A stretch of DNA of 64,000 nt, taken from contig JAVTVY010025396.1 in the NCBI GenBank assembly GCA_036873755.1, positions 1 through 64,000 on the forward strand, written 5' to 3'. Origin of the DNA: Hanleya hanleyi (lineage: Eukaryota > Mollusca > Polyplacophora > Lepidopleurida > Hanleyidae). Position 1 is the stretch's first letter, and every line of letters begins with the position of its first letter. The notes under the pieces were generated by a model. It had not been told where the DNA came from and ran no database searches. It saw only the letters and a list, made by a program, of their open reading frames with translations. This document shows, one piece after another, positions 35,800 through 46,757 of the stretch. The position numbers and the translations under genes were made by a program.

Positions 35800-37065
35800 G
35801 TCCGTGAGCTACTAGGGCTCACCTTGCACCCCCACCACTACAGACCGAAACTATGTTTTTTATGTCCTTTAGGACTTGTCAAATAAGAAACAGTTTGTTA
35901 ACGGTCGATAAACTGGGACTCACTACCCTTTTAATCACTTTGAAATTACTCCTGTGTTAATAAGTACAATTTTTGTGACAATAGGGGGTAGGGTTACAAG
36001 AATAGTCTTATCTTCCATAATTATTATCCAATCTTTATAATGTTGGCCGCATATTATTCAGCATTGATTGCTGCATCGAATATTTACAAGATAATATCAC
36101 TATTTGTTGGGTATGACGTCACACAGGGACCATACATACAAAAGTAGGAGTAGTAGTGAAAGCGGGCGTTTTGGGGTGCGTGAGGGTGTGCTTGAGCGAT
36201 TGAGGGACCATTCTTGGTTCGAATGCGTCGTGTGAGGTGTCAAAGTGAAGCCCTCGGTATGTAGAGCACGGCTTGAGGGATCTCCACATGATATGTGACG
36301 CCATTGGTGACGTCATCAGTAGGAGTAATAGACAAAGTAGGTATTTTGAGGGTGCGAAGGAAGGTTTTTTGGGGTAGAGATGGACCATCTGATGCGACTT
36401 CCAACAAAAACCATACCATTCGTCATCTACATGCAGAGAGTTACAAGATGACACCCCACACGGTCCATTTAGACCACAGATGGTCCATCTCTACCCCAAA
36501 AACCTTCCTTCAAACCCTCAAAATGCCTACTTTGGCCACTACTCCTACTGATGACGTCAGCAATGACATCACAGATCATGTGGAGATCCCTCAAGTCGTG
36601 GTCTACATACCGAGGACTTCACTTTGACACCTCACACGACGTATTCGAGCCAAGAATGGTCCCTCATCGCTCAAGCACACCCTCACGCACCCCAAAACGC
36701 CCGTTTTCGCTACTACTCCTACTTTTGTATGTATGGTCCCTGTGTGACGTCATACCCAACAAATAGTGATTTTATCTTGTAAATATTCGATGCAGCAATC
36801 AATGCTGAATAATATGTGGCCAACATTATAAGATTGGATAATAATTATGGAAGATAAGACTATTCTTGTAACCCTACCCCCTATTGTCACAAAAATTGTA
36901 CTTATTAACACAGGAGTAATTTCAAAGTGATTAAAAGGGTAGTGGTCCCAGTTTATCGACTGTTAACAAATTGTTTCTTATTTGACTTGTCCTAAAGCAC
37001 ATAAAAAACATAGTTTCGGTCTGTAGTGGGGGGGGATGCAAGGTGAGCCCCAGTAGCTCACGGAC
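35800..37065. mobile_element. Foldback element with ~590-bp inverted arms
   Basis: 1,266 bp. The left end GTCCGTGAGCTACTAGGGCTCACC is matched by the inverted right end GGTGAGCCCCAGTAGCTCACGGAC, and the match continues inward to about 36,395 and 36,470, leaving a ~75-bp loop. Both ends are flanked by TA (35,798-35,799 and 37,066-37,067), the target duplication expected for Tc1/mariner-type insertion, although a 2-bp match is weak evidence. No transposase. Open frames in the arms are palindrome by-products. Four TGACGTCA palindromes are placed symmetrically. Confidence 0.9.
36114..36121. promoter_or_regulatory. TGACGTCA (CRE-type) site, outer left arm
   Basis: Full palindromic TGACGTCA, the consensus bound by CREB/ATF bZIP proteins in animals. 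Mirrored at 36,745-36,752 in the right arm. An inner pair is at 36,308-36,315 and 36,552-36,559. Presence is seen directly; any binding is inferred. Confidence 0.5.
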
Positions 37066-37099
37066 TATATGGAAAGGTACAAGTCTGTCATGTAGAATG

Positions 37100-37770
37100 T
37101 GTGTCAAAGTATCAGGTTTAGGATCATGCAAATTATGGGAAGCCTGTTCTTAAAAAGAATAGACAGACGGGTCGCCATATTAAGGAATCTGTTAAAACGT
37201 CTGCCCCCTGGTATGAGGAGAATTGTAGTTTGAAGAGAAAGCTGTTTTATGTGAAATTAAATACTTACAAGGGAGACAAGTCAGATAAATCCAGGGATGA
37301 GATGGGAAAATGACCGCTCTGAATATAAAAAGGTACTGAGATAATGTAGACGCATATGTATTGTAATGAAAAACAAACTGAGAAACTAGAAAACTTGCGG
37401 TAAAAAAATCCGAATTAATAATGGAAACTTCTAATGGTGCAAGTGGTATCTCTAGCTTCATTCCTCCTCTGTCAATTTTTTCTCTCAATATTTTCAGGCT
37501 GTCAATAATCCTGGAAGGGGAGATACAAGTTATGTTTAGTGAATTAGATGAGGAAATTTCTCTGGATGAAATAAGAACTGTGATTTCTCAGTGTGTTATA
37601 AACGGCACAGAGGTTTTTTTTTTTTGCCAACACTTCTATGCTGTTTAACACACTTCTCAATAGTGGTTACCTCAGCACAGTGTGGTCTGATAGATATGTT
37701 ATTCCACTTCATAAACCAGGTAGTCGTGATGATGTAGAAAATTATCGAGGAATCACCCTATTAAGTAACC
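37100..37770 (+). pseudogene. LINE ORF2 fragment (linker and start of RT)
   Basis: Plus-strand translation in changing frames gives APWYEENCSLKRKLFY, RSEYKKVLR, then VMFSELDEEISLDEIRTVI and finally LNSGYLSTVWSDRYVIPLHK, GSRDDVENYRGITLLS. These are the pre-RT linker and first RT blocks of a LINE distinct from the one at 31.7-34.6 kb. At least three frame changes occur, one at the T run near 37,615. The fragment stops after NYRGITLLSN, before the catalytic blocks. Confidence 0.78.
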
Positions 37771-37984
37771 AGTCTTTAATAATCGCCTTGGATCTTGGTG
37801 GAGACATTTTCCGCCAAGCAGCTTATAGACATAAATCAACTACCTGTTCACTCAACCAAAACTAGAAAAAAATCTAAAATAGAGAAACTACGAGTACATC
37901 CATCCAGAGATACGGGATTAGGCCTTTTATACACCGAAGCGCCGCATTATTTGGCGGAGAAGTTTCAATATCACAGACAAAACT
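37771..37984. other. Junction between LINE fragment and DIRS relic
   Basis: Short frames with no clear family signature. Possibly the decayed N-terminal part of the DIRS polyprotein. Confidence 0.4.
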
Positions 37985-38513
37985 GGGAATAATCACCAAG
38001 AGATCAAAACATCCTCGAAACAGTTTCAGGTCACAAATTGGTCAAAGTGGACCTGAAGGATGCATACATCTGTATTCCAATTTATCGGCAACAACGGAAA
38101 TACCTGAGGTTCTCATGGGGAGAAATTATTCCAATTCGAAACCTTACCATTTGGGCTCGTATCGGCTCCGAGAACCGTCACGAAACCCTTGAAACTAGTA
38201 CGGTAGTGGCATTATTGAGGAGACTGTGTCTGAGGTTAATTTGATATTTCGACGATCTGATTGCGTTCAATCAGAACCAGGAAAAGTCAGACCTAGATCT
38301 AGCATCGACGAAACTGGAGCTCTTACAAAAGGTCGTGCCAGGGTTCTCCATCAATTCACAGACCATGCAGATAACTTTACCCCCAGACAAAGTGATATCT
38401 ATAAACTAGCCACAGTGATAGGGAAATTGACAGCATCCATATTAGCAATGCTCCCCGCACCACTGCATTATAGGCGCTTGCAAGTGCAGGGAACATTATG
38501 CTTAAAGGAGTAC
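37985..38513 (+). pseudogene. DIRS-like reverse transcriptase relic, left part
   Basis: Translation reads DILETVSGHKLVKVDLKDAY (RT motif A region of DIRS elements), IPIYRQQRKYLRFSW, then after frame decay YFDDLIAFNQN. YFDD is at 38,245-38,256, directly after an in-frame TGA at 38,242-38,244. KLATVIGKLTASILAMLPAPLHYRRLQ follows in another frame. The order and wording fit DIRS-type elements, which use a tyrosine recombinase instead of an integrase; no recombinase was found here. At least three frame breaks. Confidence 0.82.
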
Positions 38514-39309
38514 TTATCTTATTTTATGTAGGTTCCTGTTATAAAGGTTAGTCTCTCAGAAAAATATAACCAACTATTTTACTGTCGTTGAGTGCGATAA
38601 CCTATTATTTTTATTACAATTTGTGAAGCCATGTTTCCGCTTTGACGTCGACGTGGGCGCCGCCATTTTGGCTGTGAGATGACGTGACTGGTGACGTCAG
38701 CATTCAGGACCACGTCACGGCTAACGCTTGATCCAGGGACGTTCCAACTACGGACATATGAATTACTCTGGGTCTGAGTTTTAGTTCGAGGAAAACTGGC
38801 GCGGCAATTCCCGCGGGGGTAATTCTTAAAAGGAAAGTGGTTTAGGTTATCTCCGCCAACTGAAGAATTTGTTCTCCAAGGTTGTCAACTGAGACTTTCC
38901 CGATTCAATTTGGACCAAATTCGAAACTGAGCGGTAAACTAAAAGAGCGTCCTCTGCAATTGTCCAGCGATTTGAGTTGAACGACGATGCTTCTAAGTTC
39001 GTAAACATCTTCTTGATATACACTTGAACTACTAAAATCAACTAGAACGTCAAAGGATTTATTGTGTTCCTTCTCGTACGAATGAACCTTAAATCTCCAT
39101 AACGTTGTGACGTTTTTAGATGAGTATAAACTCACTTCCGCTCATTTAAAAACGTCACGCAATGGTACAATGGCGGCGCCCAGTGCACGCCGTGGCGAGC
39201 AACAAAATATTCAATATTTCTTTTATTTTGCGATCTATCAACATAAGTTTTATATAAAAAGGTTTGGAATACGATTGCTGTTAAGTACAGTCACACTCAA
39301 AAATAAGGT
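38514..39309. mobile_element. 796-bp insertion splitting the DIRS relic
   Basis: DIRS sequence stops at aaaggagtac and resumes at gtgagtacgcc. The repeated GAGTAC (38,508-38,513 and 39,310-39,315) fits a 6-bp target duplication. The ends TTATCTTATTTT and the inverse of AAAATAAGGT share a short imperfect inverted repeat. The interior has no gene; short minus-strand frames at 38,847-39,135 lack motifs. One TGACGTCA site is at 38,692-38,699. Type of element unknown. Confidence 0.6.
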
Positions 39310-39315
39310 GAGTAC

Positions 39316-40260
39316 GCCTTTAATCCAAGGCCAGGACTACGTGACAGAAATAGCGTTGTCAGTAGAGAGCATGTTAGAGCTAAGATGGTGAATTCATCAC
39401 TTGACAGAGTGAAATGGGGGATTCCATCAAATGAGGGGTGGGGCGGTGTGGAATGGATTAACAACGTGGGGCTTATGAAACCCGGGGGAAAAGACCTTAC
39501 ATATTAATGTCCTAGAACTCATGGCAGCATAGTTTGCGACACAAACATTCACCAAGAAAAAGGTGAATTGACACATCCATCTAATTATGGACCACAAGAC
39601 AATGGTAGCTTATGTCAACAACATAGGGGATGCGAGGTCCGAGAGACTACTGAAAATAACATTCCCGGTAAGGGAATTGTGTCTGTCAAACAAGATCAAT
39701 CTTACAACAGAATATCTAGAAGGCTCGAATAATCAGATAGTGGACTGAGAATCGAGACAACACTAAAATTCCAGCGACCGGAAACTGAATTCACACCTCT
39801 TCACACAAATTCAGAGATATCTATGTCCCATAACAGTACTTTTGTTAGCCAGCAGTTTGAACTGCCAAACGGTCAGAGCTGTGAGTTGGCGACCGGACCC
39901 GGATGCTTTCCAAATGAACTGGATGGGAATTCAAGCATATCCATTCCCATCATTTTGCCTGATAGGCAGATGCTTAGCGAAAGTACGATCCACATACTAG
40001 TGACCCAAAGATGACTGTGGTGTTAGAACCTTCACCGTGCAACAGGCATTTCCGAGAAAACTGCTAGTTTGCTATCCAACTCCCGGAGGGAAGGGAACCG
40101 AACCTCTCACAGTTCCGCCTGGGGGAAATGGTTTGGCTGGTGTAGTAAAGCGAAGAATAAGCTGATTTAGGCCACTGTAAATTTCCTATCAGAGCTGTAT
40201 GAGCAAGGTCAGGAGTACAACTACATTGTCATTGTCTGGTGGCATAAATTTGGCAGATAT
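39316..40260 (+). pseudogene. DIRS-like RNase H and adjoining region relic
   Basis: Degenerate translation, with stops, reads ALSVESMLELRW, LHINVLELMAA, then FATQTFTKKK, LIMDHKTMVAYVNNIG, INLTTEYLEGSNNQIVD and SWRPDPDAFQMNWMGIQAYPF, which match the RNase H-like and downstream segments of DIRS polyproteins. At least five in-frame stops. It continues the RT relic to the left of the 796-bp insertion. Confidence 0.78.
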
Positions 40261-40685
40261 ACGTTTCGGTTTAGTTAAGTCGAGGAACAACCAACTGAAT
40301 TGTTTATCTTTTAGACAAGGACATCAGATTAATGTTATGTTATTCCATTAATCAGGGATTGTTTTGTGGATACAGGTCAGTATGAATATAAGCTAGCAGC
40401 CTTGACAGTGCGGACAATCTTATGATAAATACGTGGGAGTGTGACCTACCCGGTCAATTCTCGGTACGTCTGCAAGTCTCCAGAAGACCTATCGCAGTTA
40501 AGGACACACCTGTCTGCATACTTTTCGCATAAAGTCGCTGCGTGTCCTTCCGAGCACCACTTCGATCATCAAATACCGTACAGTAAACATGTCACCCATC
40601 AGCTGTCTCTGCCTTTTCGGTAAGTTCAACGATCTCACGTTTTCGTTTGCTGTTAACGTTTACGAATAATTGGGTTCTCTCGAAG
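40261..40685. other. No gene recognised
   Basis: A 60-codon frame at 40,441-40,623 has no motif. No repeat seen. Confidence 0.45.
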
Positions 40686-41233
40686 TCTGTCCATTTGAAT
40701 TAGTCGTCTACGTTGGAGCTGGTCAAAAATCAATAGTTAACCCTGCATAATTGTTCTCTTTTGCAGCGCGCAGAACATACTGAACTCTGCAAAAATGACC
40801 ACCATTTCTAATAACATATCAAGCTTGGAATAACTTTGTAATTGTCTCCATATAAAACTCCAGTACAGTTGTTTCATGTACCGGTGTGATGGCTAAGAGT
40901 GTCCTGGGGATTAGTGTCCCTTTTCATATCCTTCTCCATTGCAAGTAAGGAGGGACACTCATCTCCAATGTGAAGAAAAATGTCCTAGCTGGGTTAAAAG
41001 ATAGGAGACGGACACTTGTAGCCACCGGACGTTCTTAGCCTCCACACCGGTACAAGAAACAACTGTACTGGAGTTTTGTATGGAGATAATTACATAGTTA
41101 TTTCAAGCGTGATATATCATCGATATCGATATCACGGTCATTTTGTAGAGTTCAGTGTGTTCTGCACGATTCAAAGAAGATAATTTTTGATTTTTGACAA
41201 GCTCCAAAGTAGACGACTAATTAAAATGGACAG
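40686..41233. mobile_element. Foldback/MITE-like inverted repeat, ~230-bp arms
   Basis: The left arm (40,686-40,920: ctgtccatttgaattagtcg, cagaacatactgaactctgc, gtctccatataaaactccag, catgtaccggtgtgatggcta) is mirrored by the right arm (41,005-41,233), with an ~85-bp loop. Arms are imperfect, with a small rearrangement around 41,112 (atatcatcgatatcgatatc). No coding capacity. Target duplication not established. Confidence 0.85.
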
Positions 41234-41869
41234 GCTATAGTAGCATTCATCCTTACAAACTTAGTCATTAACGATGCTATATCGCCGAAGTCTCTCACGT
41301 TTTTCCCATCTGTTCAGGGCAAGACTTATATGGTTCTAACTCTACTTCAATTGTCAGATTTATTTGAAACATTCCATGAGGAATAGAATGACAAAAAGCT
41401 ACATGTAGACATTGTTAGTACAACAACACGGTCTTTTCAAGACCGCTGAATGCATTTCAGTGAAGTAGATTTGATTAGATAGTTGATTAATGCAATTCCA
41501 TTGCTCTAAAATGTATGCTCTTCTGTGATATACGGTACGGCTTCGTCAATTATTCTCCCCTGTTTTAGCTCTAGGGCGGATAAAATTGTACAAAATGATG
41601 CACAAAACGGAATCACACGTGAAGTTGTGATACATTTGCTGTCGGAGACTGATTTTAACGCATCAATATCACTCAATAAAATAATCCAACCTGCTTCCGG
41701 GTTCCTTGACCGAGTTACTTCGATCGTTTATGGGGCACCCTTATCATTGCTCAAGATTATATCTCACATGCAAAGTGAAGTTAGCTGCCAGTTCACCGTT
41801 CACAATTCACTATTCGGCTGTGAAGCTAGCTCCCAGTTCATGTTTCACAGATTAAGATTCAAATCATTT
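41234..41869. other. No gene recognised
   Basis: AT-rich. The beginning of a 183-codon frame (41,525-42,076) lies here; it has no signature, and its 3' half is a minisatellite. Confidence 0.4.
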
Positions 41870-42115
41870 GAAATGGTAACTGGGCTGGTAGACATAATTC
41901 CCTATGGATTAGAGCCAGCAAACTTGGCATCTGAAAGAGTAACTGAACTGATAGACATACTTCTTTGTGGATTAGAGCCGCGAAACGGGGTACACGTGCA
42001 CTACGGGTCAATAGATGGTACCATCAGTTCCACGATCCACCCACAAGGGGATCGAACACGGCATCTGAACTGGTAACAGGGCTGGTAGACACACTTCCAT
42101 ATCAATACCTCCAGC
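41870..42115 (+). repeat. ~66-bp degenerate repeat
   Basis: The unit gtaactgggctggtagacata...ggattagagcc occurs near 41,876 and 41,942, and again near 42,073 after a 60-bp interruption. It explains the run of similar peptides in the overlapping frame. Confidence 0.7.
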
Positions 42116-42539
42116 ATACATGTACATATGAAAGTATATGTTTACAAAATCGATTTCGTTAATTTAAATGGACAAGTTAAGAAATCATTGATTTATTTCA
42201 TACCGATATATAGGAGGGAGCGGGGTTATACACACACTCCTTCATCAGAGTAAGATTCTCAATCTGAGATTAGTGAGCCTTAGAAACTAGATTTGTGATC
42301 AGCGGAAAGTGTGAAAATCGCGTGTTCTCAGTTCCAAAAGCTCATTTTTTAGTGTCAGTGCTATGTGTTTGACTAATTGGGTGTTATTGTACCTATCGCT
42401 ATGTCAAATTGGTAATGTTTACGTATGCGTACGGTGAATGGATTGGAAATCGTGGTTTTTGTCAAACATGTCTTGTTCTTCCTGGTACTTTTGCAATGTC
42501 ATTTATTTCGTAGGCCAGGTAGTGATCTTCATTTATGTG
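42116..42539. other. No gene recognised
   Basis: Short frames only; nothing identifiable. Confidence 0.45.
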
Positions 42540-43090
42540 CAAAGGACCTGGCGTTGTTTAATGAGAGTTTGGCCCCCATGAGGTGCGGCTTGGAGTGCCA
42601 AGATTAAATATCACGTAAGAAAGATTTTTTTCAATTAGCGTAAGTTATACTATCTGATGCTCTGAGTATTTTGTAGACCCTGGCCATGGGTACTATGATT
42701 TTTTAATAACAGCATCTTGAAGTAGTGCATTTGTGCTAATCGTCTATTTTGAGCTGAAAGCAGCACTCTTTTCTCTCCGTAAACATATGATGCCTGTCCA
42801 GAACCAAAACCGTTTTTGGCAACAATAAACAATTGATACGATCAATATTTCGGGGTTAAGCGTATCTTGGTTCCCGGCTTCATATGTTTGCGGAGAGAAA
42901 ATTGTGCAGTTTTCACCTAAAAATAGACGATTTTGTTCAAGATGCTGTTATTAAAAATCCGTAAGACCCAGGCCCTACAAAACATTCAGAGCATAAGACA
43001 AGATAATATACTTTACGTTAACTAAAAAATATCTTTCGTACGTGATATTTCATTTTGACACTCCAAACCGCGCCAGGTCCTTTCACGTCC
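42540..43090. mobile_element. Foldback/MITE-like inverted repeat, second type
   Basis: Arms of roughly 200-260 bp. Left landmarks aaaggacctggcg, cttggagtgcca, atatcacgta, gatgctctgagtattttgtag, taataacagcatcttgaa and ctctccgtaaacatatga are mirrored in the right arm (about 42,885-43,090) in reverse order. The loop is about 85 bp. Unrelated in sequence to the foldbacks at 35.8 and 40.7 kb. No coding capacity. Confidence 0.83.
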
Positions 43091-43721
43091 AACGGCCAAA
43101 TACTTTTTCCAGGTAATGCCTGTCATAGGCAAGAGACACACGACCACGGTCAAGTTGAAATTAAGACTTCCAAATTACTTGGAAAACTTATTATTCTGCC
43201 AGATTTTTGTGGCACATTTTCTCTGAAGCTATCAGGCTGAAACTTCACAGGCTTATAGAACAGGTCAAGCATGCCCGTTCAGATTTGATAAAGAAAAGTT
43301 GATCCTTACAACAAAATGACCGCAACTGACCTACCAAAATAGGTCAAATTTAAAATTAGTAGATTTTGACCAGACACTGGCGACCTATATGCTACATACT
43401 ATGACGATCAGGAATATGCAAACATTAAGTTTCTAAGTCACTTGGTTTGGCCGCCACCTTTAATTTTGTTTAAAAATAAACACATGTTTGAAGAGCTGTA
43501 ACTCTTGAACCGTGAGAGATACAGACTTCTGATTGATTGCATTTTCTTCTCCAGAGGCAGCTCTTTCACAAGTGTGCAATCCATTTTGACGTAGCTCCAG
43601 TAGTTTTTCCGCTGTAGAAGAATCAATCTTCCCGGATTTTCAAACAATGCCGAAAATCACATAATTTGGAAAGTGCTTTTGTTCTATAACACGCCAATGA
43701 CGCGTCGGATAATTCTGAATT
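43091..43721. other. No gene recognised
   Basis: About 630 bp upstream of the Penelope-like relic; short frames without motifs. Confidence 0.45.
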
Positions 43722-44501
43722 TTGGCATACATAGGCATGGATGCACATATGGAGGCCAAGGGATACGAAATTATCATACTTTTCAAAAATGAACTTCACT
43801 CGGCTGATCGCTATAGAAACTCTGTCGGAGAAAAAGACCCCTTCGCGGTTCATTTCGGGTATATCCCCGAGAACGTCGATCCTGAAATTCCAAAAGCTGT
43901 AGATAATCTTTCAACTAGGGTTCAAGCTTTATTAGAGAGTAGTAGGTTTGGAAATTATCAAAATTTGTCTATTTCGGAACGCCGCTCCCTATCTAAATTA
44001 CGTCTCAATAGAAACATAGTCCTTAAGCCTGCAGACAAAGGCTCTGCCACTGTTATCTTGTCCAGAGAAAACTACATTAAAGAAGCCGAGCGTCTGCTCA
44101 ATAATCCTAGGCATTACAAAAAACTAAACAAAGAAATATGGCCTCAAAATTATGTCAGATTTCTTCAAATTTTGGTTCAATTAAAAGAAAAACAAATTAT
44201 TTCCGACAAACAGTCAGAGTATCTGGCCCCTAAGAAACATGAAGCAAAAATGAGACATTTTTACATTTTGTCCAAGATCCACAAGCCGACTGAAAAATGG
44301 ACTGATGAGTGTACCCCGCCGGGCCGACCTATTGTTTCTGATTGTGGGTCTGACTCCTACTACATTTCCGAATTTATTGACTATCACCTCAAACCAATCG
44401 CTAACCGGCATCCTAGTTATCTAAAAAACACCGAGGATTTTCTTGCCAAATTATCCCAAATCAACGTTCCTCCGAATGCTCTTCCAGTCACTATGGATTG
44501 A
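43722..44501 (+). pseudogene. Penelope-like RT, N-terminal part
   Basis: A 259-codon frame. LNRNIVLKPADKGSATVI is the conserved Penelope-like opening of the RT, followed by ENYIKEAERLLNN, the segment FYILSKIHKP, and GRPIVSDCGSDSYYISEFID. The frame ends at TGA a few codons after NVPPNALPVTMD, where motif A (the first catalytic Asp region) begins, and the rest of motif A is read in another frame. ATG at 43,722 lies within a longer upstream-open region, so the true start is uncertain. Confidence 0.88.
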
Positions 44502-44781
44502 AGCAATGTATACCAATATTGATATAGATGGTGGAATACGTTCGATCAAAAACGCTTTTCAACAGTTTCCCGATCCTAAAAGACCAGATGACGAAATTCT
44601 TGAACTTTTGGAACTTAGTCTTGAAGGAAACGATTTTGAGTTTAACGGAGAAATCTATCAACAGGTCAGTGGATGTGCTATGGGGAAAAGGTTTAGTCTA
44701 CACAGTCTACAAAGGTCCCGGGTTTACCAATACTGGATATTTAGATTGCAAGGTATTTTTCAAACCAACCGACACACATGA
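44443..44781 (+). pseudogene. Penelope-like RT, palm fragment after frameshift
   Basis: Reads MYTNIDIDGGIRSIKNAF (downstream half of motif A), LLELSLEGNDFEFNGEIYQQ and SGCAMGK, the conserved turn before the catalytic box. After GCAMGK similarity is lost. The Y-x-D-D box and following thumb residues are not encoded anywhere between here and the next conserved block. Confidence 0.87.
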
Positions 44782-45679
44782 ACTCCTCCATGCCAAGTCG
44801 TTCCATCCTCCTCATATGTTTAAGGATATAATCAAATCACAAATCATCCGATTTCACCGGAATTCTAGCAATCTCCAAAATTTCAACCAGTCTTGTTCAG
44901 TATTATTCCAAGCATTGAAACCTAGAGGTTATTTAGCTCGCTTCCTGCGTCGAATCAAATCGAACACCCTCCGAGACATCACGACACATCATTCAGACAA
45001 CACTCGTAGGTTTGAGCCCGCTAGGATAAAACATAATCGCCCCAGCGTCGGCAATGGTCAAAGTCAAAAATGCCTAAAAGATCGACGTAAACTTGATACA
45101 TGCATCTCGACTCGAACGTACTTCAAAAGTGAACAAACGAGAAACAAATATCAACTTCGAGACCATCTCACCTATGACTCGGTGAACGTAATATATCTCA
45201 TTACGTGTAAAAAGTGTCTTAAACAGTATATCGGTGAAACAAAAAGGGCTTTTAGGGAAGGAGCCACGCGTCATCAATCTGATATTTTTCTTGAAAACGA
45301 CGGCCCGGATAACGACCATTTCAATCTCCCAGGACACATCCTCCAGGAACATTTTGAGATCATGCCTATTGAACAAATTCCCACTCTCGCCACACAGGAA
45401 GAAACTGACGATCTAAGAGCGATACGGGAGACAATTTGGATCAAAACTTTACAAACACGATATCCTTTCGGCACGAATATCGATCCAGGTAAACAGTCAA
45501 AACGAGAGATAATACCTTTTGTGATTCCCTATAGCAGGCGATATGTTGAAGCCGCTCATATGCTAAAGGAGGAATATCAGAATCTCCAACCTAAACTTCA
45601 TAGCTTACAGAAAAATAAGAGTTTACGCGACTTACTCGTCCGAAGTAAACTGTATCCTCTAACACAGGTTGGTGACTGA
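44746..45679 (+). pseudogene. Penelope-like C-terminal part with GIY-YIG endonuclease
   Basis: Within a frame open from 44,528, similarity starts at FFKPTDTHELLHAKSFHP, the block after the RT thumb. A helical linker (FKDIIKSQIIRFHRNSS, PRGYLARFLRRIKS) follows. The GIY-YIG domain starts at about 45,180 with VIYLITCKKCLKQYIGETKR, then RHQSDIF, HFNLPGH and AIRETIWIKTLQTRYPFGTN. VIY...YIG replaces GIY-YIG, as often in this group, and the Arg, His and Glu positions are present. The nuclease would nick target DNA. The domain itself looks intact, ending at TGA 45,677-45,679. Confidence 0.88.
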
Positions 45680-46152
45680 AATTTACGATTTACTGCCATG
45701 GCATAAGCTAAACTATAGCAGCCTTTTAAAACCATCAGAAACTTGTCTCTAGGAACGATTTTTAGGAAATAAGTTTTCTTTAATACACCCCTGTGCCAGT
45801 GCCTTCATACTCACATAAAATACATACATATATACATTCCAGTACATATTACATTTTTCCAGTATACATGCATACCAGTACATACTATATTTTTCCAGTA
45901 TTCAGGCATAATGACACTTCCTATGAATACTGGGAAAATATAGTACATAAGTCTAAAATGATATCAGTTATCATCAGTTCAATGTAGTCTGCTGGGTTAA
46001 AAGATAGGGGAAAGTGAAATTATCCAACCCAGTAACTGAACAGCCCAAGTCACTGGTCCGTGTTCTCTAAAAATATGCAACTGAGCCATTGGTGGTCTTC
46101 ACGCTTCACTTCGGTCAGACACTGATGATCAAGCTGCTAGAATCAGTTATTT
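45680..46152. other. AT-rich interval with a short imperfect repeat, no gene
   Basis: Two copies of a ~45-bp unit (ccagtacatattacatttttccagta and ccagtacatactatatttttccagta) lie at about 45,839-45,903. The word gctgggttaaaagatagg at about 45,990 also occurs in the loop of the foldback at 40,988. Confidence 0.55.
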
Positions 46153-46757
46153 TTGAAAGAAAATCACTTGTTTTATTTGCTAAATTGTGACTTATGGTCA
46201 CAAATTGTGTTCACTGACCTATATCTGTTCTCTTATGAATATGACTACATGCAGGCGCTTTCAAAAACCGATCCATTCAAAGCCCGTTCCTTCTCATTCA
46301 CCAAACGCTATACAGACGATCTTCTCGCTGTGGATAATCGCTATATAAATGACGCAGTGAATGATATATATCCACCTTCACTGGATTTGAAGGAAACTAC
46401 AGATAGGCCTACAGGCACATCATCTTTAGACCTATATTTCTATAAAAATGAAGCGGGCCTTCTCTCTCGTCGACTGTATGACAAAAGAGATGATTACAAT
46501 TTCGACATCGTAAACTATCCCTTTCTGGACCGTAATATTCCAGTGGGACCTGCATATGGCGTATACATATCACGCGTAGTAGCATTTGCTAGATCCTGTG
46601 TTAAATGTGACGATTTTAATCAACGTCACAAACATTGTTGCAGAAACTTATAAAACAGCGCCTCCACTCAAAGTTTCTCAAATTTGACGATACATATCGC
46701 ATGCTGATAGCAAAATACGAGCGTAGCGTGCAAGATCTATGGCGTTACGTTTAGTAA
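46153..46757 (+). pseudogene. Orphan reverse-transcriptase fragment with YTDD box
   Basis: A 166-codon frame, then a frameshift near 46,645 into KLIKQRLHSKFLKFDDTY, ending at TAG near 46,757. Core blocks are FSFTKRYTDDLLAVDN (catalytic YxDD box), NDIYPPSLDLKETTD, SSLDLYFYKNEAGL and RLYDKRDDYNFDIVNYPFL, followed by PAYGVYISRVVAFARSC. I recognise this as the C-terminal part of an RT-like family found widely in animal genomes, but I cannot assign its element class. It does not look like the missing piece of the Penelope-like element upstream, whose post-catalytic block is different. Confidence 0.75.

Larger units (their letters stand above)
43722..45679 (+). mobile_element. Penelope-like element (GIY-YIG type), inactive
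   Basis: The plus strand reads an RT N-terminal region, RT palm, and a C-terminal GIY-YIG endonuclease. This RT-plus-GIY-YIG combination is diagnostic of endonuclease-containing Penelope-like elements. Two lesions break it: a frameshift near 44,500 and a deletion near 44,700-44,745. No flanking repeats characteristic of the group were recognised. Confidence 0.88.

Noticed and set aside
36119..36766. Open frames of about 70-111 codons on both strands
   Set aside because: They are mirror images of each other within the arms of the foldback element and encode no recognisable domain.
42040..42060. Inverse of gttcgatcccc resembles a tRNA or SINE B box on the minus strand
   Set aside because: No A box at the expected spacing and no cloverleaf could be folded from the flanks.
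41525..42076. 183-codon open frame as a candidate gene
   Set aside because: No known motif, its 3' half is a ~66-bp minisatellite, and it has no start context or splice evidence.
46153..46757. YTDD fragment as the displaced missing part of the Penelope-like RT
   Set aside because: Its downstream blocks (KETTD, LYDKRDDYNF) do not match the Penelope-like thumb and post-thumb blocks present at 44,746 onward, so it comes from another RT family.
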